Shown here piece after piece: positions 8,779 to 16,858 of a stretch of DNA of 51,973 nt. Under the pieces are notes generated by a model. It was not told where the DNA came from. It made no database searches and worked only from the letters and a program-made list of their open reading frames with translations. The stretch lies in NCBI GenBank assembly GCA_937868485.1, contig CALMML010000232.1:1-51973 (forward strand), in the 5' to 3' direction. Position numbers and translations under genes: made by a program. Numbering within the stretch: the stretch's first letter is position 1; every line of letters begins with the position of its first letter. The DNA is from an uncultured Myxococcales bacterium. GTDB taxonomy: Bacteria; Myxococcota_A; Polyangia; Palsa-1104; JAEUJZ01.

Positions 8779-8852
8779 GCACCAATAGCTCAGCTGGATA
8801 GAGCATCGGCCTACGAAGCCGAGGGTCGGAGGTTCGAATCCTTCTTGGTGCG
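8779..8852 (+). tRNA. tRNA-Arg (anticodon ACG)
   Basis: The acceptor pairs GCACCAA with TTGGTGC; anticodon stem TCGGC/GCCGA carries loop CTACGAA, giving anticodon ACG. The first anticodon base A is the one that bacterial TadA converts to inosine, letting the tRNA read CGT, CGC and CGA. The tadA gene starts 70 bases downstream. CCA is not encoded. Confidence 0.97.
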
Positions 8853-8922
8853 CTTGTTCGGGGGTCTACCAGCAAGTCATCAGCCTAGTGCTGATTGCGC
8901 AAATCCTATCGATCTTTTCGGT

Positions 8923-9363
8923 ATGCGATTGGCTCTGGTAGAAGCTGCACAGGCAGCGATGCTAGGAGAGGTTCCCGTTGGCGCAGTCATTCTGCGTGGT
9001 GAACAGGTCCTAGGCGTAGGTGGAAATCGGAGAGAGTCTCTCAATGATCCAACCGCTCACGCCGAGATTCTAGCGCTTCGACAGGCAGCTGCAGCATCTG
9101 GCAGTTGGCGACTGAGTGACGCAACCCTTTACGTCACCCAAGAGCCTTGTCCAATGTGTGCTGGTGCACTGGTCAATGCGCGCATCAAGCGACTTGTCTA
9201 TGGCTGTGGGAATCCCAAAGCTGGAGCAGTTAAAACGCTGTTTCAGATTCCTGAAGACACGCGGCTCAACCACCGAATGGAAGTCACATCAGGTGTCTTG
9301 GCCAGTGAGTGCGGAGACATGCTGACCGCATTTTTTCGTTCTCTACGCGCTACTGCGAAGTAA
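8923..9363 (+). CDS. tadA: tRNA-specific adenosine deaminase
   Basis: Deaminates A34 of tRNA-Arg(ACG) to inosine in the cytosol. With the ATG at 8923 the protein has 146 residues, slightly shorter than typical TadA. The zinc site is complete: H46-A-E48 (TAHAEI) with the catalytic proton-shuttle Glu48, and PCPMC with Cys76 and Cys79. The N-terminal VPVGAV strand lines up with known TadA proteins. The same frame stays open through the tRNA-Arg gene, which is accidental; a TTG at 8854, just after the tRNA, is another possible start giving 23 more residues. There is no clear ribosome binding site at 8923. The gene lies between its own substrate tRNA and two more tRNA-Ser genes with no promoter seen in the gap, so it is probably processed out of a mixed tRNA-mRNA transcript. 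Confidence 0.95.
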   Translation: MRLALVEAAQAAMLGEVPVGAVILRGEQVLGVGGNRRESLNDPTAHAEILALRQAAAASGSWRLSDATLYVTQEPCPMCAGALVNARIKRLVYGCGNPKAGAVKTLFQIPEDTRLNHRMEVTSGVLASECGDMLTAFFRSLRATAK

Positions 9364-9389
9364 ACGTGTTGTATCCTACGGTTTGTGTC

Positions 9390-9408
9390 AGCCAAGTGCT
9401 GCTTGGCT
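9390..9408 (+). repeat. Short hairpin after tadA
   Basis: AGCCAAG (9390-9396) and CTTGGCT (9402-9408) pair around a five-base loop between tadA and the next tRNA-Ser. It lacks a T-run. It may be a processing signal or a weak terminator. Confidence 0.4.
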
Positions 9409-9425
9409 ACATCCGCTCAAGTTCT

Positions 9426-9513
9426 GGAGAGATGGCAGAGTTGGTCGATTGCGTCTGATTCGAAATCAGATGTACCCGCAAGGGTACCGGGGGTTCGAAT
9501 CCCTCTCTCTCCG
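9426..9513 (+). tRNA. tRNA-Ser (anticodon CGA)
   Basis: Type II tRNA. The acceptor pairs GGAGAGA with TCTCTCC; anticodon stem TCTGA/TCAGA carries loop TTCGAAA, giving anticodon CGA, which reads TCG. The variable arm is long (GTACCCGCAAGGGTAC) and the T-loop is GGTTCGAATCC. Confidence 0.97.
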
Positions 9514-9638
9514 CTTCTTTTGTTTCATGCGATAAGCCGCTCGGTGTGAGCAGCTTGTCTGACGGACTGGGCGGCAAGTTCCCCAGTGCGTAGATGAGTG
9601 TTTGTGCCTTGGCCAGATCGCTCATTTGCTTCGCATCT

Positions 9639-9725
9639 GGAGAGATGACCGAGTGGTTGAAGGTGCACGCCTGGAGAGCGTGTGTACTCGAAAGGGTACC
9701 GCGGGTTCGAATCCCGCTCTCTCCG
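9639..9725 (+). tRNA. tRNA-Ser (anticodon GGA)
   Basis: Type II tRNA. The acceptor pairs GGAGAGA with TCTCTCC; anticodon stem CACGC/GCGTG carries loop CTGGAGA, giving anticodon GGA, which reads TCC and TCT. The SRP RNA follows 18 bases downstream. Confidence 0.97.
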
Positions 9726-9743
9726 CCAGGTTTCCCAAGTTAT

Positions 9744-9825
9744 GGCTGTGGGCGACGGGGATTTGGTGAACCCCGCCAGGCCAGGAATGGAGCAACGGTA
9801 GCTTTTGATCCGTGCGCTCGCAGCC
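9744..9825 (+). ncRNA. ffs: Small bacterial signal recognition particle RNA (4.5S RNA)
   Basis: The conserved apical domain is present: GGTGAACC, then CCAGGCCA, the GGAA tetraloop closed by A-T (CCA-GGAA-TGG), and the symmetric-loop strand AGCAACGGTAG that binds Ffh. The ends pair as a long helix (GGCTGTGGGCG with CGCTCGCAGCC). The ACCTCTTTTTG directly after the helix can serve as a rho-independent stop. With Ffh the RNA targets nascent membrane proteins to FtsY and SecYEG. Lying 18 bases after tRNA-Ser(GGA), it may share a precursor with that tRNA. Confidence 0.95.
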
Positions 9826-9887
9826 ACCTCTTTTTGCTTCGCCTGATGTTGCGCGCTCGGTTGGTTTCGAGCCTAGCTGTGTCGGAA

Positions 9888-11756
9888 CTATTTTGCGGAG
9901 CCGTCGCTGTTTAGCGGGAGCCGAAGCGATTGCCCGGCGCCTCTGAGCAGCAGTTTCCGAAGCACGCTCACTGGAACATTTCCGGCCGAAAGCACCGCTT
10001 CATGGAATCCAGCTGCCGAAAATGCTTCGCCTTGTTGTGCTCGGTAGTCGCTACGAAGCTGCGTAAGCTGTAGTGCGCCAAGCGCCGCCATGCCGTACAG
10101 CGGCTCGTAGGTTCCACGCTCGACTTCTCGACGAGCGGTGTGTTCATCGAGGTAACACTCTTCCGCCAAAAAGTGGATTGCGTCCTCCATGCGCTGACCC
10201 GCTGGCGCCACACCGCTTCCGCTGACATGCAGTCGCAGCGCAACAATGAGCCGTCCGAGCTGCACCAAGCGATGCTTGTGAATCAGCAGCTGGAGTCGCT
10301 GGCTAGCGGCTCCTTTGGGAAACAGCTCCATCACAAGCGGCGCGACATACAGCGGCCAGCCTTCCGTCAGCGTCAGTGAGTGACCGCGAAGCCGAAGCTG
10401 CGACAAGCTCGCCTGTTTTTGCCGAAGCACTTGCTGATGAAGCAGTCGTCCCGGCACCACGTCGCGCAGCAGCGTCACCAATATCTGCGAGCGATTGAGG
10501 TTCCGTAGGTGATCGCTAATCAGGCGCTTGTCTTTCCAGTTTACGTCGACGGGATCGTACTGAATCAGCGGCTCTCGCTCGGGTTCCAGCGGCGCAGCCA
10601 CGTCGAGCTGAAGATAACCAAAGCGATACGGTGGCATCTCAACGAGGCGAGGCTTCACCGTCAACGCAGGAAACTGAGAGCTGTCCGCCAGCAGCTCGTA
10701 CAGGCGCTGCATCGACTGCTCCACCTGCGCAGACAGCTCCTCGGGGCGAGGATGATCGTCTTCGATCTCGTGTAGCGCTTCGCTCATCGCCCGCGACGCA
10801 CTGGAATACTCGCTGATGTCCCGCGCAACGTCTTCGGCCTGCTGCTTGACGCGCTGATGTTCTGCTTCCGCCACCGACAGCACCGTTTCCAGCGAGACAT
10901 CGAGAAGCTCCAGCGCCCGCAGTCGCTGCATCAGCCGTTCCCGAGGCAGCGTCCAGTCCCCTTTGCTACGCGGCAGCAGATCGCGCGTCAAAAACGTCGC
11001 GTAGTCGTCGAGCGCTCGCTGCGCATCTTCACGCAGCCTTGCCACTTCATCGCTCTGCTTGGGATCACGCAGACCGACGAGCAAGCGCGGAAGCACCGTC
11101 GCCACAAAGTCTCGGGTCTGCTGCGTCACGTCGATCGCTCGTCGCGTCCACAGCTCCGGCGGATTGCGCAGGTTCCGCACCGCTTCCTTGAGCACCAGCG
11201 GCACCGCTTGCAGTCGACCACGCAGCGCACGCAGACCATTTCCCGTCGCCAAGTTGCTCGTCACCAGCTCATCGAGACCCCAGGCCACAAGCTCCGCGTA
11301 AAACAGCGGACTGCGCTCGTGCGGACGAAGCTCCTCGCGCTCGAAGCGCAGCGCTTCAACCCGCGCCAGCAAAAGCAGCGTATCGAGTCGCTGCGTGTCC
11401 TTTTCCGGTCCGTCGGGAATCGACTGAAGATCGAGCCGCGCAGGCAGCGGCGGCGACAGACCTTCGGCAAAACGTTGCACGCGCTCATGCATGCTGCCGA
11501 GCCGTGTCACTTCGCGCCAGATCGCATCAATCCGCACATCATCAAGCCGCTCGTCGGATGAGTGATCGCCCAGCCAGGTTGCCTGCGTCGGTGAAAACTG
11601 AAGCTCTGCGTCCAGCTCTTCCAGCACCAGCGACGACAAGCTGCTAACCCGAGGGCCAGCGTCAGGCGTCGCAACCACCTTGCTCGACACGCGATTACAA
11701 CCAGGCGCCGCAAGGAGCCACATCGCAAACAGGCCGGAACCAAGCAGACGCTTCAT
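9888..11756 (-). CDS. DUF885-like lipoprotein without the HExxPGH motif
   Basis: 622 residues. The lipoprotein signal peptide ends in LLAAPGC, so the protein is membrane-anchored in the envelope. The helical body and the late TEGWPLYVAPLVMEL segment match DUF885 proteins, which are related to zinc carboxypeptidases and normally carry HExxPGHxxQ. Here that site reads LRDVVPGRLLHQ: Arg431 and Asp432 replace the His-Glu pair and Arg437 replaces the His of PGH. Zinc cannot be held in the usual way, so the protein is probably not a peptidase. The frame is otherwise intact over its full length, which suggests selection for another role. The ATG at 11756 sets the lipoprotein signal; an earlier open stretch lacks coding character. 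Confidence 0.75.
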   Translation of the reverse strand: MKRLLGSGLFAMWLLAAPGCNRVSSKVVATPDAGPRVSSLSSLVLEELDAELQFSPTQATWLGDHSSDERLDDVRIDAIWREVTRLGSMHERVQRFAEGLSPPLPARLDLQSIPDGPEKDTQRLDTLLLLARVEALRFEREELRPHERSPLFYAELVAWGLDELVTSNLATGNGLRALRGRLQAVPLVLKEAVRNLRNPPELWTRRAIDVTQQTRDFVATVLPRLLVGLRDPKQSDEVARLREDAQRALDDYATFLTRDLLPRSKGDWTLPRERLMQRLRALELLDVSLETVLSVAEAEHQRVKQQAEDVARDISEYSSASRAMSEALHEIEDDHPRPEELSAQVEQSMQRLYELLADSSQFPALTVKPRLVEMPPYRFGYLQLDVAAPLEPEREPLIQYDPVDVNWKDKRLISDHLRNLNRSQILVTLLRDVVPGRLLHQQVLRQKQASLSQLRLRGHSLTLTEGWPLYVAPLVMELFPKGAASQRLQLLIHKHRLVQLGRLIVALRLHVSGSGVAPAGQRMEDAIHFLAEECYLDEHTARREVERGTYEPLYGMAALGALQLTQLRSDYRAQQGEAFSAAGFHEAVLSAGNVPVSVLRKLLLRGAGQSLRLPLNSDGSAK

Positions 11757-11842
11757 GGACCAGCAAAGTAGCGCGGTTCGCGGCGGAGTAAAGCGCTCGC
11801 AGCAGCCGAGGGTCGACCAGAAACCGCAAATCACCAGAGTTT

Positions 11843-11851
11843 TGATATCCT
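11843..11851 (+). promoter_or_regulatory. Extended -10 box (TGATATCCT)
   Basis: TG-A-TATCCT lies 16 bases before the ATG at 11868, leaving room for the GAGAAGG ribosome binding site. No -35 of note is seen. Confidence 0.45.
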
Positions 11852-11867
11852 GAGAGAAGGTCGAAAG

Positions 11868-12275
11868 ATGGCCAGCAAACCGTCGGAGCCAGAGAAGGGG
11901 ATCGGAGCCGCAGACAAAGCCCAAGCAGCGGGCCGAGCGGTCCCGGTCGGTCGCGTCAGTCACGTCGAAGGCAGTCAGCAAGTCGACGCAGCCGCCAAAG
12001 CTGCGCCGCTGTCTGCCATGCAAGGTGTGGCTGCCGTCGGTAAAACGGTCTCAGCCGATCGAGTCGCCAGCATTGCCGATCGTCTGCGTCGCGGTGTCAT
12101 CACCAACACGCAGGCTGTCGAGGAGCTGATCGAAGACACGATCCGCACCAGCCTGCCTGGGCTGACGGAGTCGTCTCCGCTGTCTCAGAAGCTGCGCGAG
12201 ATCCTCCAGAGCTATGCGAAGGACGATCCGTATCTGTTTGCCAAAGTCCGACGACTATCGGGGGATCAGGAATGA
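11868..12275 (+). CDS. Conserved-looking protein of unknown function
   Basis: 135 residues. I do not recognise it. The first half is rich in Ala, Gly, Lys and Gln and probably disordered; the second half, from about residue 62, is predicted helical (ADRLRRGVITNTQAVEELIE, then LSQKLREILQSYAKDDPYLF). There is no signal peptide and no membrane helix, so it is probably cytosolic. GAGAAGG lies ten bases before the ATG. The stop overlaps the start of the next gene as ATGA, so the two are translationally coupled and probably work together with the exported PEGA protein. Confidence 0.75.
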   Translation: MASKPSEPEKGIGAADKAQAAGRAVPVGRVSHVEGSQQVDAAAKAAPLSAMQGVAAVGKTVSADRVASIADRLRRGVITNTQAVEELIEDTIRTSLPGLTESSPLSQKLREILQSYAKDDPYLFAKVRRLSGDQE

Positions 12276-13786
12276 GGCGTAGCCACCAGTTCATCGCGGT
12301 CGGCATGGCCTTCTTGATGCTTCTTTCGGGTGCAGATGCCCGAAAGTCGAGCAAGAAGAGCAAAACGACGACGACCGAGGCTGCCTCGCCAGACAGCTCT
12401 GGCGACGGAGGAAGCAGCGCATCGCCGGCAGCGACGAAGACCGAGGAGCCCGCCGCCAGCAAAGAAGACAAAGGCAGCGCACCGTCCGCAGATGCAGCTC
12501 CCGTGGCCACCGCGACGACACCAGCTGGTGATGCCAAGCCCGCGGTGAAGGAAAAGAAAGCCAAGCGACTTCGCTCGACGACACTGCCGCTCTTGGAAAA
12601 GAACTTTCCCGAGGCTGTGTCCGTGACGCTCCAGCGCGAGATGTCGGATGTGCTCAAGCGCAACCCTCGGCTCGATCAAAAAGAGCTGGATGTCCGTCTG
12701 GCAGAGTTTGCGCAAGAGATGCCGTTTGATCAGGTCGAGCTGGCTCGCACTGCGTATCAAAACGGACGCGAAGCGTTTAACAAGCTGGAACTGGATAGCG
12801 CCATCGTGACGCTGTCCGACGCGGTGGATCAGCTCATCGCGGTGCTGCCGTACATCAAAAAGCAAGAGCTGGCCGACGCGATGATGGCGCTGGCGGTCGC
12901 GCAGCAGCAAAAAGGCAAGTCTCCGGCCATGCAGCAGACGCTGCGACGGCTTGTGACGTGGCGTCCAACCTATCAGCTAGATACCGAGCAGTTTCCGCAA
13001 GCGATTGGTGATCCGCTCGAGGCCGCTCGAGGCTATCAAGCGCAGCAGCCGCAAGGACAGCTCAAGGTGCTGTCCGAACCGACGGGCGCGCAGGTCTTCG
13101 TCGACGGAGAGTTTGCAGGCACCGCACCGCTGACGGTGGAACACCTGACCGTCGGTGAGCACTATGTGACGTTCAAGAAGCTCGGCTTCAAGCGTGGTCT
13201 GCGCGTCGCAAACGTGGTCAAAGATCGTCCGGCGCAGATCATGGGCAAGCTCGATCGGTCGGAAAAGTTCCTTCTCGTCGAGCAAGCGATCGGTCGCGTC
13301 GGTCCCGCGATGGGTCAAAAGCGGCTGGATAAGGTCGTCGACAACCTGCGCGAGACGCTGTTTTTGGACCACGCGATCTTTGTGCGAATGCAGCGCGCAG
13401 CGTCTCAGTCGAGCGGCGTCGAAGATGTCAATGTTCACGCCTATCTGTACGATCTGCGCTCACGCAGCCTGCTCAGCGAAAAGAGCGAGCGGGTGCGCGT
13501 CCAAAACGGCGTGCCTGCCGAAGGCGTGATGGCGCTGCTCGCCGACAAGCTGTACGAAGGCGTGGACTATGACTCGGTGGAACAAAAGCCCGATGACGCG
13601 CCGCTGCCGGTGGTGGTTCAGCAAAAGCCGCTCTACAAGCGCTGGTGGTTTTGGACGGCGATCGGTGTGGTGGTCGCCGGAGGAGCCAGCGCACTGGCCG
13701 TCGGTCTGACGCTTCGTCAGCCGAGCTGTCCCGACGGAAACACTTGCACGGGAAACCTGGTCTACTCGCTCCAGATTCCGTTCTAA
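12272..13786 (+). CDS. Exported PEGA-domain protein with C-terminal membrane anchor
   Basis: 504 residues. A signal sequence (MRRSHQFIAVGMAFLMLLSGADA) is followed by a charged, Ser/Thr/Ala-rich low-complexity stretch to about residue 95, then a helical region (about 100-250) that may include TPR-like repeats. A PEGA domain lies at about 267-315 (LKVLSEPTGAQVFVDGEFAGTAP), a small beta fold found in surface proteins. Near the C-terminus WWFWTAIGVVVAGGASALAVGL is a membrane helix. The ATG overlaps the upstream gene by four bases (ATGA). PEGA proteins are often myxobacterial and mostly uncharacterised; I infer an envelope role and nothing more specific. Confidence 0.8.
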   Translation: MRRSHQFIAVGMAFLMLLSGADARKSSKKSKTTTTEAASPDSSGDGGSSASPAATKTEEPAASKEDKGSAPSADAAPVATATTPAGDAKPAVKEKKAKRLRSTTLPLLEKNFPEAVSVTLQREMSDVLKRNPRLDQKELDVRLAEFAQEMPFDQVELARTAYQNGREAFNKLELDSAIVTLSDAVDQLIAVLPYIKKQELADAMMALAVAQQQKGKSPAMQQTLRRLVTWRPTYQLDTEQFPQAIGDPLEAARGYQAQQPQGQLKVLSEPTGAQVFVDGEFAGTAPLTVEHLTVGEHYVTFKKLGFKRGLRVANVVKDRPAQIMGKLDRSEKFLLVEQAIGRVGPAMGQKRLDKVVDNLRETLFLDHAIFVRMQRAASQSSGVEDVNVHAYLYDLRSRSLLSEKSERVRVQNGVPAEGVMALLADKLYEGVDYDSVEQKPDDAPLPVVVQQKPLYKRWWFWTAIGVVVAGGASALAVGLTLRQPSCPDGNTCTGNLVYSLQIPF

Positions 13787-13946
13787 CGAACGCTTCGCCA
13801 AAGCCCTGCCCCGCCCTGGGACTATTTCCCCACACGACGGTTCAAAGTTCGCACATTTAGCCGACCAGCCTGGGGACTTCGCGTCTCACGACGAGGTGAG
13901 GGGGACAGTCCCACCCAGACTTTCCGTCGCTGGCTTCGATTTTCCT

Positions 13947-13972
13947 CACCTTTTCGGTACCGAAAAAAGGTG
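13947..13972. repeat. Palindrome upstream of the glycosyltransferase gene
   Basis: CACC-TTTTCGGT-ACCGAAAA-(AA)-GGTG is a near-perfect palindrome centred near 13959, about 50 bases before the gene at 14024. It may be an operator for a dimeric regulator of the following two genes, or the end of the upstream transcript. It lacks a U-tract after the stem. Confidence 0.45.
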
Positions 13973-14023
13973 CTAGAAGCCAGGGCATTCCGAGCAAAGC
14001 TCGGCAATGGAAGGACAAGTCGT

Positions 14024-15337
14024 ATGGCCGCTTGCCGCATCGCGCTGTTTGCAGACGGGGGATTTCTGGCTCACACCACTCGCGTATTGGAGGTCGGTCG
14101 AGCCCTTCGCAGTCGCTACGGACATGAGGTGATGTTCTGCTGCGACGGACCATATGCGCGGCTGCTGTCGGCGGCGGGCTTTCCAGTGCGTCCGGTCTAT
14201 TCGGTCGATCGCGAAGAGACGCTGCGGCTGGCTCGTCGAGCAGGAGCCTGCGATCTGCGCTGGTGGCAGAAGGTTGCCGAAGACTCGGTGCGGTCTGATC
14301 TGGAAGCGATCGACGCGCTGCGACCGGACTTGGTCGTCGGAGATCTGCGCATGTCGCTCACCACGAGTGCGCGGGCGCGTGGCATTCCGCTCGTGTCCCT
14401 GACGAACGGCGCGTGGACGAGTCGCTTTGCGGAGCAGATCTCAGTTCCCGACGGACACATCTCGGAAAAAATCCTGGGCAAGCGGCTGTCGTCGGCGCTG
14501 TTCCCGGTGCTCAAGAACCTGCTCGTCTGGTACTGGGCGCGCGGCTTTGACAAGGTTCGCGCGCAGCTTGGACTGCCGAAGCTTGGCACGATGTACGATC
14601 TCATCGAGGGAGATCTGACGCTGCTCGCCGATCTGCCCGAGTATTTTCCGATCGTCCCGTCGCCGCCGACCTTCCGCTACATCGGGCCGATTCGCTTTCG
14701 CGAGGCGCTGCCGCGTCCCAAGTGGCTCAGTCAGCTCGATCCAAGTCGTCCGACGCTGTACTTTACGATGGGCTCGACGGGAGACGCGAAGTTCTTCGGC
14801 GAAGCGGTGCGCGTCTTTGGCAACACCGAATACCAAGTGCTGATCACCACCGCCGAGCTTCCGAGCGAGCAGTTTGCGCAGCATCAAAACGTGTTTGTCG
14901 AAAAGCTCGCCGACGGAGACTCGCTGATGGCAGCGTCGCACGTCACGATCACGCACGGCGGCAACGGGACGATTTATCAAGCGCTCGGACAGGGCGTTCC
15001 GGTGATTGGCATCCCGACGATGTTTGACCAAGAGATCAACCTAACGCGGGTCGAACAGCTCGGGGCGGGCATGCGACTGCGACTGCGCGACTGCAAGGGA
15101 GAGACGCTGCGTCAAGCGGTTGAGTCGATCCTGCACAATCCCGCCTATCGTCACGCCGCGCAGAAGCTTCAGCGACGGATTGCCACGATGAACGGACCGC
15201 AGAACGCGGCGCTGCACATCCATCACTTGCTACAGACACGCGACCCGTACTCGGTGCCGGGTGAAGCCAGCGCGATTGTGGCCGAAGCTCCGTCGCCGCT
15301 GACCGCAGAGCCACTGCTGCATCCGCTCGCGGGGTAA
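14024..15337 (+). CDS. UDP-glycosyltransferase family protein (GT1, MGT-like)
   Basis: 437 residues of the GT-B fold. The N-terminal domain begins CRIALFADGGFLAHTTRVLEVGRAL, a typical acceptor-binding start. The C-terminal nucleotide-sugar site is clear near residues 309-330: THGGNGTIYQALGQGVPVIGIP, followed by the FDQEINLTRVE segment that contacts the sugar. Such enzymes glycosylate lipids, sterols, carotenoids or polyketides in the cytosol. The start is set by GGAAGGA eight bases upstream; an in-frame ATG earlier lacks this. The stop lies two bases before the next gene, an E2-like acyltransferase, so the pair probably makes a glycosylated and acylated small molecule or lipid. The acceptor is unknown. 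Confidence 0.88.
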   Translation: MAACRIALFADGGFLAHTTRVLEVGRALRSRYGHEVMFCCDGPYARLLSAAGFPVRPVYSVDREETLRLARRAGACDLRWWQKVAEDSVRSDLEAIDALRPDLVVGDLRMSLTTSARARGIPLVSLTNGAWTSRFAEQISVPDGHISEKILGKRLSSALFPVLKNLLVWYWARGFDKVRAQLGLPKLGTMYDLIEGDLTLLADLPEYFPIVPSPPTFRYIGPIRFREALPRPKWLSQLDPSRPTLYFTMGSTGDAKFFGEAVRVFGNTEYQVLITTAELPSEQFAQHQNVFVEKLADGDSLMAASHVTITHGGNGTIYQALGQGVPVIGIPTMFDQEINLTRVEQLGAGMRLRLRDCKGETLRQAVESILHNPAYRHAAQKLQRRIATMNGPQNAALHIHHLLQTRDPYSVPGEASAIVAEAPSPLTAEPLLHPLAG

Positions 15338-15339
15338 TC

Positions 15340-16269
15340 ATGGCCGCCAACTTGGTGCAGACGACACCGCAGGGTGATCAGATCGAGACGCTGACGCACG
15401 GTGAGCGCTGGTTCGTCGACGCATTTTCGGTGATGCAGCTTCCCGGTGGCTGCATGAATCGTCAGTGCGACATGAGCCAGGCGGCGCGCCTTGTGTCTCG
15501 GCTCAAGCAGCATGGGATTGCAGCGACGTATACGCATGTCCTGCTGCGAGCGGTGGCGCTGGCGCTGTCTCGCTGTCCCGAGTCGCACCAGATCGTCTGT
15601 GGCTATCGGCGCATCCGTCCGGGTCGGGTCGACATCGGGCTTTCCGTCGCAGGTCAGACCAGCTACGCGCCGGTGCTGGTGATCAGCGACGCGACGGACA
15701 AGACGCTGCCGGCGCTGGTGCAGCTGCTCAAAGAAGCGGTGCCGCAGACCCGAGAAAAAGAGCAGCGTGATCTCGACGGAATGAAGCGCAACGGCTGGCT
15801 GATTCCGATTGGTTTTCTGCGACGAGCGATCCTGCGACTGCTCGGACAGATGTTCTGGTTTCGTCACAAGCTCGTCGGGACGTTTCAGGTGACGTGCGTT
15901 CGCCAGGTCGACTCGGTGACACCGCTGACGTTCTATTCGAGTGCGGCGCTCGGGGCTGGTGAAGTGCGCGATCGCGTCATCGCCGTACAAGGTCGGCCCG
16001 AGGTTCGTCCGACGATGATCTTGACCATGTCGTTTGACCATGGCTCGCTCGACGGACGACGCACATCGGATCTGCTTGAGACGATCGCATCGATCCTGGA
16101 AAGCGACGAGCTTCTGCGCGAAGTCGAGCAGCAGCTTGGTCCACTGCCCGTCGTCGATCAGCCCGTACTTCCGTCGCACACAGCTACATCGCCTACGCTG
16201 TCCGACGCTGCGGTGCTGGCTGCATCAGAGCCCACGGCGCTTACTGCGTCGGCATGTGCTGGCGAATGA
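15340..16269 (+). CDS. Stand-alone 2-oxoacid dehydrogenase-type acyltransferase (E2 catalytic domain)
   Basis: 309 residues. It matches only the catalytic core of E2 and chloramphenicol acetyltransferase-like enzymes: THVLLRAVALALSRCP and DIGLSVA near residues 67-110, and the active-site motif DHGSLDG (residues 233-239, His234 and Asp238), equivalent to DHRxxDG of E2. There is no lipoyl or E1/E3-binding domain, so it cannot act in a normal dehydrogenase complex. The last 50 residues are low complexity. Starting two bases after a GT1 glycosyltransferase, it is probably an acyl-CoA dependent O-acyltransferase acting on the same product. Its end overlaps the convergent gene by 29 bases. Confidence 0.8.
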   Translation: MAANLVQTTPQGDQIETLTHGERWFVDAFSVMQLPGGCMNRQCDMSQAARLVSRLKQHGIAATYTHVLLRAVALALSRCPESHQIVCGYRRIRPGRVDIGLSVAGQTSYAPVLVISDATDKTLPALVQLLKEAVPQTREKEQRDLDGMKRNGWLIPIGFLRRAILRLLGQMFWFRHKLVGTFQVTCVRQVDSVTPLTFYSSAALGAGEVRDRVIAVQGRPEVRPTMILTMSFDHGSLDGRRTSDLLETIASILESDELLREVEQQLGPLPVVDQPVLPSHTATSPTLSDAAVLAASEPTALTASACAGE

Positions 16270-16858
16270 TGTTGCTCGCCTGATTCAGGCGACGAAGCTC
16301 GTGCAGCACGCCCAGGATGAACAGCGCCACCACGACGAGCAGCAGCGGAAAGATCAGTCGACTCGACAGCTTTGACACGATCGACCGCTCACGCGGCTTG
16401 TCGGACTGCTGACGGAGCAGCCAGGCACGAAAGCACGACGGACACGCCCAGCCCTCGTCGGTCATCGACACCTGCTGGTCGGACAGCTTGTCACGATGAC
16501 AGTACGAGCAGCGTCCGTCCCCTTGCTGCGACGCGCTGGTCACTTCGATCTCGACGCCACGCTCGGTCAGCACTTGGCTGACGATGTCCGGCGGCGCGTA
16601 CTTGGTCAGCAGTCGCACCACGCCAACCCGTCCAGGATAGCGCGTCCGAAACACGTCTCCGTCGGCGAATGCTTGGGCAGCGTCACAGCATCTTTCCGCT
16701 TCCGCGACCGTTTCCGCGCGCGCACCATCCCAGTCACCGTCGACAGACACCACCAAGTGAACGGCGTGCTTGGTGCGCAGCATCGACACAATCGCTGAAG
16801 CTTCTGGCGGAGACGGCTCCGTCACGGGTGCTTCTTGCGAGGCTGGTTCGTCGCTCAT
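16241..16858 (-). CDS. Tail-anchored protein with a zinc ribbon, unknown role
   Basis: 205 residues. An N-terminal globular region of about 110 residues (HLVVSVDGDWDGARAETVAE) is followed by a treble-clef or ribbon-like Cys/His set, CSYCH near residue 117 and CPSC near 139, which probably binds zinc. A single helix, IFPLLLVVVALFILGVL, lies near residues 168-184 with a short basic tail. Most of the chain should face the cytosol. Its ATG overlaps the stop of the upstream amidohydrolase as ATGA, so the two are coupled. I cannot name the family. Confidence 0.7.
   Translation of the reverse strand: MSDEPASQEAPVTEPSPPEASAIVSMLRTKHAVHLVVSVDGDWDGARAETVAEAERCCDAAQAFADGDVFRTRYPGRVGVVRLLTKYAPPDIVSQVLTERGVEIEVTSASQQGDGRCSYCHRDKLSDQQVSMTDEGWACPSCFRAWLLRQQSDKPRERSIVSKLSSRLIFPLLLVVVALFILGVLHELRRLNQASNIIRQHMPTQ

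Noticed and set aside
8764-8922. N-terminal extension of tadA through the tRNA-Arg gene
   Set aside because: The frame runs through a complete tRNA cloverleaf, so the extra residues are an accident of an open frame.
9594-9914. Plus-strand frame of 106 residues
   Set aside because: It covers tRNA-Ser(GGA) and the 4.5S RNA and has no protein motif.
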